Both the position numbers and the translations under genes were made by a program. Under the pieces are notes generated by a model. The model worked only from the letters and a program-made list of their open reading frames with translations, was not told the DNA's origin and did not search any database. A DNA stretch of 64,000 nucleotides from Toxonevra muliebris (lineage: Eukaryota; Arthropoda; Insecta; Diptera; Pallopteridae), in the NCBI GenBank assembly GCA_963691655.1, contig OY829326.1, positions 113,495,388 to 113,559,387 of the forward strand, read 5' to 3'. Of this stretch, positions 58,925 to 64,000 are shown in pieces (positions within the stretch are counted from its first letter, which is position 1; every line of letters starts with the position of its first letter).

Positions 58925-61598
58925 ATGCCACGATTCGAAATGACAAAGTCATTCATTACCAAGAATGCGGATGTATATAGAATGAAAATAAATGAAATAT
59001 TTGAATGATTGGTTTGATTTACTTTTACAGGTTAAACATATCTTAAATCTAGATCTAATAAGGTTATTAGTTTCAATCGACAAGAAGTGAAAAAAATTTA
59101 TCATTGCTTTTTAATTGCTCTTACAGTCGTATCGCGCCATCGCGTGTATTCCTGGGTAGCGCTTCGAATCTTTTACGCTGGGTAAAAAGACATTGAAAGT
59201 GTTTACTGGGATGAGTTATTCTTATGAAGTACTTTCGCGATTAAGAACAAAAAACGATACAACAAAAACAACAACAGCAATAACAACAAAAGCAATTACG
59301 GTGTCATGCCAAAAACCACAAAATTTAACGCATGGCATGCGAAAATTTATTATGCGAGTAAAAACTTTTGAATGAAAGTCTCAACGGAGCTGAAACAAAC
59401 TGAAAAGAACTGAACAGAAATGAGTAGAGCTGAGCTTTAAGTATAAACGATGGCAGTAGCGCGGTATATTGACATATAAAAACCGAAACAAACGAAACTG
59501 AAAGGATAAACTTGCAACAAAATGGGCACGCAACTTGAAAAATATACGTAGAGAAGCATATAAAGTATGGAGGAGTTATTATTAGAGAAACTACTACTGA
59601 AAAGTGCAAGACATTTTAAATAGATGAATTTTAGTGCTTTTAAAATTAATATAACAAAATAACAAAACTATTGGTTCAAGGTTTTTTTTTTTTTTTTGTA
59701 TTTATTTAAAATATTTAAAATGAACAAGCTCAGGTTTTAAAGTGTCTGTCTTTGTTTCACTTTGATAGGAATACTAAAAAATAATAATATAATAATATTA
59801 AGAATAATAGAGCGAATGAATGTAATTAAAATTGAAAATGCATACACAGGTACAAAGGATTCGATTCAATCGTAAGGACAAGACACGACGTGCTCGCTTC
59901 ATTGTATGTATATAAAAAAGAAGGTAAAACGCAGCAGCTGAACAGCTGAAACAGCAGCAGCGGATGCGGTAACATCATTAACCCATTTCCAGTTGTGAAT
60001 ACAGACAGTTACATACACATATACATACAACGGTTAAACAACGCGTACTCAAACACCTTTTTACTATTGTACACACAAACACATGCACACTCATATATAC
60101 TCTACTCTACTCTTCACAACTCTATGACAAATGAATGAATAAATGAAGGGAAATGAAGAAGGACGCCAGCGAGAAGGCGCCTTTGTCAATATACATATGT
60201 ATGTAGACACAGCTGTAGCAGCAAGGGCACGATTCCTTTGCCACTGGCTATGTGTACACACACACACACACAAACACATATACAAATATAAAAATATAAG
60301 TGTGTGCTTCAGTAAGTGTGATGAATCACGGCACATCATGCAGATATTCTTTCTTTATTTATTTTATTCGTTTTTCCTCTTTTAATTTATTTGTACTGCT
60401 ATAATTATTCTTTTTTTTTTTTGGCTGGTTGGCATTTTGCCACGTAAATAACTTTAAAAAATATTAAAACTCATTACAAAAACTTTTATTTTTATTTTTA
60501 TTTTTTAAATGAAATGAAAACACTACAATAAGTCCTGCTGCTTCTGCTGCTGGTGCTGTTGTTGTTGTTGTTGTTGTTGTTACTGTTTCGCGCTAGTTCT
60601 CTTGCCACTGCATCATTACGATAATTGCTTTTGGCCAATGGATGGTGTCGCCATGTCATTGTACTTCAATGTTCTGCTTTTGGCTTTTCAGTTTGCAAAA
60701 AATATACATTAATGTGTCATTCTTATTACACATACACACACACACTTATCCGTATACATTTACAATTTATAGTGACTCCACAATTTTCCAACATCCTACA
60801 TATACATATGTACGTATGTAACTCATATATCGAATACTGTAACTAATTACAAACTAAGTGTGTATAAATAAAAAGGAAATTGTTGTTTTTGAAGTAACTT
60901 GAACACATAAATACTCGACCCATACATATGGTACATAAATTCAAGCTAATTTGTAAAGTTTCAGCAGGAAATTTACTGTCTTTATTAAGATCCTTAATAA
61001 AATTTAATGGCAAGTTTTTTTCTTGTATATTTTCTTTTAAAAGAATATAATGTAAAAGATTTAGGGATGTATATCGTATAGAAAAATGGAACATGCAGTT
61101 CCGAAAGGCAGGACCCAATCGAAGCAGCAATTTCAAATATTATTTTACCAACAACAACCGCAAATCTGCTGCCACAGATGCTGTACGGCTCTGAGAAGAA
61201 GATAGTATAGCTGTTTGAAATATAAAGGCATTTCGCATTGAGAAAGAGCAACGAGCGAGAGTGTGCCATAGCTGCAGGCTGATCGCAACCAATTAGATAT
61301 AACGTTCGTGGAAGAACAACATGCAAGGACAAATGTGACTTAGACTGATAAAGTGAAGAAACGCACGCCTCCTGACTTAGCAACTGCGAAGATCTTGGAA
61401 GGGGTACAAACAAAGACGGCAGGGTGTTGTATTGGATGAAAGTTATAAAAGGACTGAAGACTTTCAATCCTTTTCTCCACAATAAAAAAAAAAACCTTCT
61501 GAGTCAAGGGAGTGCTAAAACTTTTTATTAGTTTGGTAAAATTGGTAAAAATTATGAAAAAGTTAAACCATTTTGAAATAACTAACGGCCATAATCGA
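58925..61598. other. AT-rich DNA with microsatellites, no gene seen
   Basis: CAG/CTG repeats near 59932-59967, (AC)n at 60255-60272, (TTG)n at about 60557-60582 and further CACA/CATA repeats at 60726-60750. The 162-codon minus frame 60994-61482 is a Ser/Leu/Phe-rich string without a recognised domain. Confidence 0.5.
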
Positions 61599-61665
61599 CG
61601 ACCTCGATAGCCTAGTGGATAGTGCACTAGACTAGCGATGTGCACTTCGACACCTATGGGAAATA
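61585..61665 (+). repeat. SINE head fragment with intact A box
   Basis: CGACCTCGATAGCCTAGTGGA carries an A-box-like TAGCCTAGTGG, followed by AGTGCACTAGACTAGCGATG and a poor B-box position (CACTTCGACACC). The head matches that of the SINE at 27310-27540, which has lost its A box. It is preceded by TAACGGCCATAAT, which also ends the SINE at 62982-63268. Confidence 0.55.
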
Positions 61666-62049
61666 AACACATATGAGCTGATGCTATACTCATCAGGGCT
61701 AGACGAGGGGTAACGCTGTGCTAAGGGGAAGAGTAACTAGTATGAGAGAACAAATGTGATTTCTTTTGTGTATGTATATGTATATGAATTTATTGATTTC
61801 GTCCCTGTAGAGAGTGTGGACGTGAATGCATAAGAAAACTTCGTACTTAGCTATACTTTACTCATGCTTTTTGGATTGATTTCATAAACCTAGAAATTGC
61901 TTTACCAGGAAAAGAAAGATTTTTTCATTTCCCTTTGTATTGTGGAACTCTTTAATTACATTATTGAATGCATATGTAATTTTCCTGCTTGGTTGTTACT
62001 TTGAAAGATCGAAAAAAAAGAAGCAGCAAACGCACTGTTGCGTGCTGAT

Positions 62050-62374
62050 CAGGGATACCAACTCTATATTTTAGATCAAATTAATAATTAACACAAAAAG
62101 TAAATAATATTTTTGTTTACGATTACAACTTTTATGCATGTATGTAATGTATGCAAATACTTTTAACAAAAATTAAAGAATAATAAAAATAAAAAATTAA
62201 TAAAAGGTTTTACACAAAAAATATATACTTTTTTTTTCATAACAAATTGACAAAAAATTAAAATTTTCAGTCGCCCACTAAAACGATCTCACTCCCCAAC
62301 TCCCTACAACTAACTAAAATTGAAGTCGATTCCCAACAATTCGAGGTATTCCTTATAAGTTGGCATTCCTACTG
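62050..62374. mobile_element. Possible hAT-like MITE
   Basis: CAGGGATACCAACTC at 62050 and GAGTTGG-like AGTTGGCATTCCTACTG ending 62374 resemble the ends of the element at 43941, with a three-base difference at the right tip. No matching target duplication, so tentative. Confidence 0.35.
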
Positions 62375-62450
62375 CCATTGCTCACATTTCTTCGGCGTTC
62401 TGGCAGTAGCCAAGGCGCTCTCAGTTACATTCACTCACTTTCCACATTAG

Positions 62451-62652
62451 TGTGGCCAAGTTAACAATTTATAGTTATTCGAGCTATTTTTGTTTTTTTA
62501 ATTGTTTTTTTCTATCTCACAAGATATGTTTTATAAATTGAAAGCTGATTTACTTTTGGTAATAGTAATATAAATATGTAAATCGGACATATTTTGGTCG
62601 CTAAACTTAAAAGAAGAATACGGGTTATTTTAATATAACCTGGTCACTCTGC
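62451..62652. mobile_element. Possible hAT-type MITE
   Basis: AGTGTGGCCAAGTTAA near 62453 and, inward from about 62652, CAGAGTGACCAGGTTATA. The ends resemble those of the family at 47674. Non-coding; target duplication not convincing. Confidence 0.4.
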
Positions 62653-62669
62653 TTCACAATTGGTTAGGC

Positions 62670-62836
62670 CAGTGGCAGTTGCAAGGGGCTATTTCCCACT
62701 CCCCCCGCCCCTCCCCAGAAACATTTTCAAATACATAAAATATTAATATCTGATAGAAAAATTCTAAATATGTATATGGAAAATTTTTAATATTTATGAT
62801 CCCCCAGAAAATTTTTTTTGTATCCGCCACTGGTGT
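62670..62836. mobile_element. Short MITE with C-rich subterminal run
   Basis: CCAGTGGCAG at the left and CCAGTGGCGG read inward from the right, with a C run just inside the left end and CCCCC before the right end, similar in plan to the hAT element at 20955. Confidence 0.5.
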
Positions 62837-62981
62837 ACTCTCTTCCTTATATTATTTTTTTGCACATATACATGCACATTTAAGTGTGCTTTTGGCAAAA
62901 CAACAACAATAATGTGTATGTGTACACACAATAAAATCACACACGACGTCGGCAGAGGGCAACTGAAGTGCACATCCCTAC

Positions 62982-63268
62982 ACTAGACTTTCATCTGGGA
63001 GGTTCGGGCTCAATTCCTGTCTTCGTCTGATGGTTAATTTTCATTACTTTCTTATATTCACTATCAATATGAAGTGCATGAGAATTATAAGATAGTGTAC
63101 AAGTACACACATTGGTTGGTAATGGCAAAACCACCAAGCCGATAAAAAATTGCCACACCGCCATTCGGAATCGGCGTTAAACTGTAGGTCCAACTATGTG
63201 GTATCACAATGGTCCATTCAGGCCTAAGTGTGTCTCTCGACAGCCACTTCAACCTAACCAACCTAACG
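62982..63268 (+). repeat. tRNA-derived SINE copy with AACCT tail
   Basis: Begins in the middle of the tRNA-like head (ACACTAGACTTTCATCTGG, then a decayed B box GGCTCAATTCC), and continues with the full body seen at 27310-27540: CTTATATTCACTATC, GGTAATGGCAAAACCACC, GATAAAAAATTGCCAC, CGGAATCGGCGTTAAACTG and GTGGTATCACAATGG. The 3' end is AACCTAACCAACCTAACGG, a short repeat tail. Confidence 0.75.
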
Positions 63269-63642
63269 GCCATAATTTGTCCTTTCAATATCGGTGTATG
63301 TGCCCATTAAGAATCTAGACTAAGTCTTCTTTTATTCAGCCTTGTATTGGTTTACATATTTTGCAAACATCCTGCAGTTACATCTCTGGAACTTTTTATG
63401 CGTGCACGACATAATTAGCTGTTATAAGGGAAAAATATGAACATCTTTAAGCATTTAGGGTTAGTAATTACAGACGATAGCAAATGCCGAAGTAGACGTA
63501 ATTGAGCCCATAAAGAGCGGTTCACGCAAAATTGGCACGCAGGAAAATTGCTGTATCTTTTTAACCAGAACACTCAGAATAACAAATAATTCATTAAATG
63601 ATAAGTTTAATATTGTGTTTTAATACTATAATATTAAAAGAT

Positions 63643-64000
63643 TTAAATTTCTTTGTTGTGCAAAAAGTTCCGGGTATTCCTTTTAATGGACCCCATCAAC
63701 CTTTGAACATCCGCTCTGGATACTTTTGCGACTATTTGGTTCCATTTTAGTAACATTGAATTCACATTTTTGACAATACCTGCATTTTTCTTCAAATTAT
63801 ATTTTGTAATAGCGCAGTATTTTTCGATCGGTCAAAGCTGGGGGCAATTGGGTGGATTCATATATTTGGGCACTACATCTACTTTATTTGTCTGATACCA
63901 ATCCATGGTTTTCTTAGAGTAGTGGCAACAGGCTAAATCAGGCCAAAACTTCACTGGCGAATGGTGGTGAAAGGCACTCTTTGATGTAAATATCAGACGC
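63643..64000 (-). pseudogene. Tc1/mariner-type transposase, cut by the window edge
   Basis: On the minus strand, entering at 64000: DIYIKECL, a frame break, then KFWPDLACCHYSKKTMDWYQ, VVPKYMNPPNCPQL, stop, PIEKYCAITKYNLKK and a tail ending RNFLHNKEI. The order and motifs match the C-terminal half of the transposase at 32297-32682, including WPDLAxCHY with the second catalytic Asp; the third-motif region NCPxLxPIEKY is kept but followed by TGA. Sequence identity is only partial, so it is a separate, older lineage of the same family. The N-terminal half lies outside the window. Confidence 0.8.

Noticed and set aside
60994..61482. 162-codon minus-strand ORF, longest in the window
   Set aside because: Composition is low in charge and typical of antisense AT-rich DNA; no start context, domain or membrane pattern that makes sense, and the second half is mostly A/T-derived residues.
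1..64000. CRISPR arrays, bacterial operons or prophage
   Set aside because: No short direct repeats with regular spacers, no prokaryotic gene density and eukaryotic transposons throughout.

Overview
The window reads as AT-rich, non-coding nuclear DNA of an insect, most likely a higher fly (Diptera). The grounds are the mix of non-LTR, BEL/Pao, Tc1/mariner, pogo and hAT relics, many A/T runs, (CA)n, (CATA)n, (TTG)n, (CTG)n and (CT)n microsatellites, and a tRNA-derived SINE. The species cannot be named from the sequence. I found no complete, recognisable host gene, no rRNA or functional tRNA gene, no CRISPR array and no bacterial operon. It is probably intergenic DNA or the inside of a very long intron.

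Layout. 1-3.7 kb: non-LTR reverse transcriptase debris at the left edge, a broken mariner-type transposase and an RNase H fragment. 3.9-7.4 kb: a (TA)n-centred palindrome, a duplicated MITE and a SINE copy. 10.9-16.9 kb: a GC-rich block with two 117-bp units, an inverted pair of dispersed repeats with 449/485-bp units, a hAT-like fragment and an antisense RNase H relic. 20.9-24.4 kb: a hAT element with a perfect 8-bp target duplication and a near-perfect hairpin inside it, then a pogo/Tigger-like relic nested in another TA-flanked transposon. 24.6-25.85 kb: the two best candidates for unidentified coding sequence, one on each strand. 27-30 kb: two SINE units, a BEL/Pao integrase relic and a 120-bp tandem repeat. 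31.4-32.8 kb: a TIR-bounded Tc1/mariner-superfamily element broken by an antisense LINE 3' end. 35.7-37.8 kb: a second relative of the hAT element with a Jockey/R1-like LINE inside it. 39.5-49.3 kb: several small TIR elements with distinct end sequences. 49.86-50.75 kb: a deleted mariner with 27-bp TIRs. 54.8-63.3 kb: more hAT-type relics, another RNase H fragment, SINE pieces and small MITEs. 63.6-64 kb: a second transposase of the 31.5-kb family, running off the right edge.

No genes can be shown to work together. The coherent story is layered transposition: several insertions sit inside older ones, which gives relative ages, and several families recur within the window (SINE; hAT families at 21/36 kb, 14/44 kb and 41/48 kb; the 485-bp repeat at 12/16 kb; the Tc1/mariner family at 31.5/63.8 kb). 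All family names come from motif recognition without any database search.
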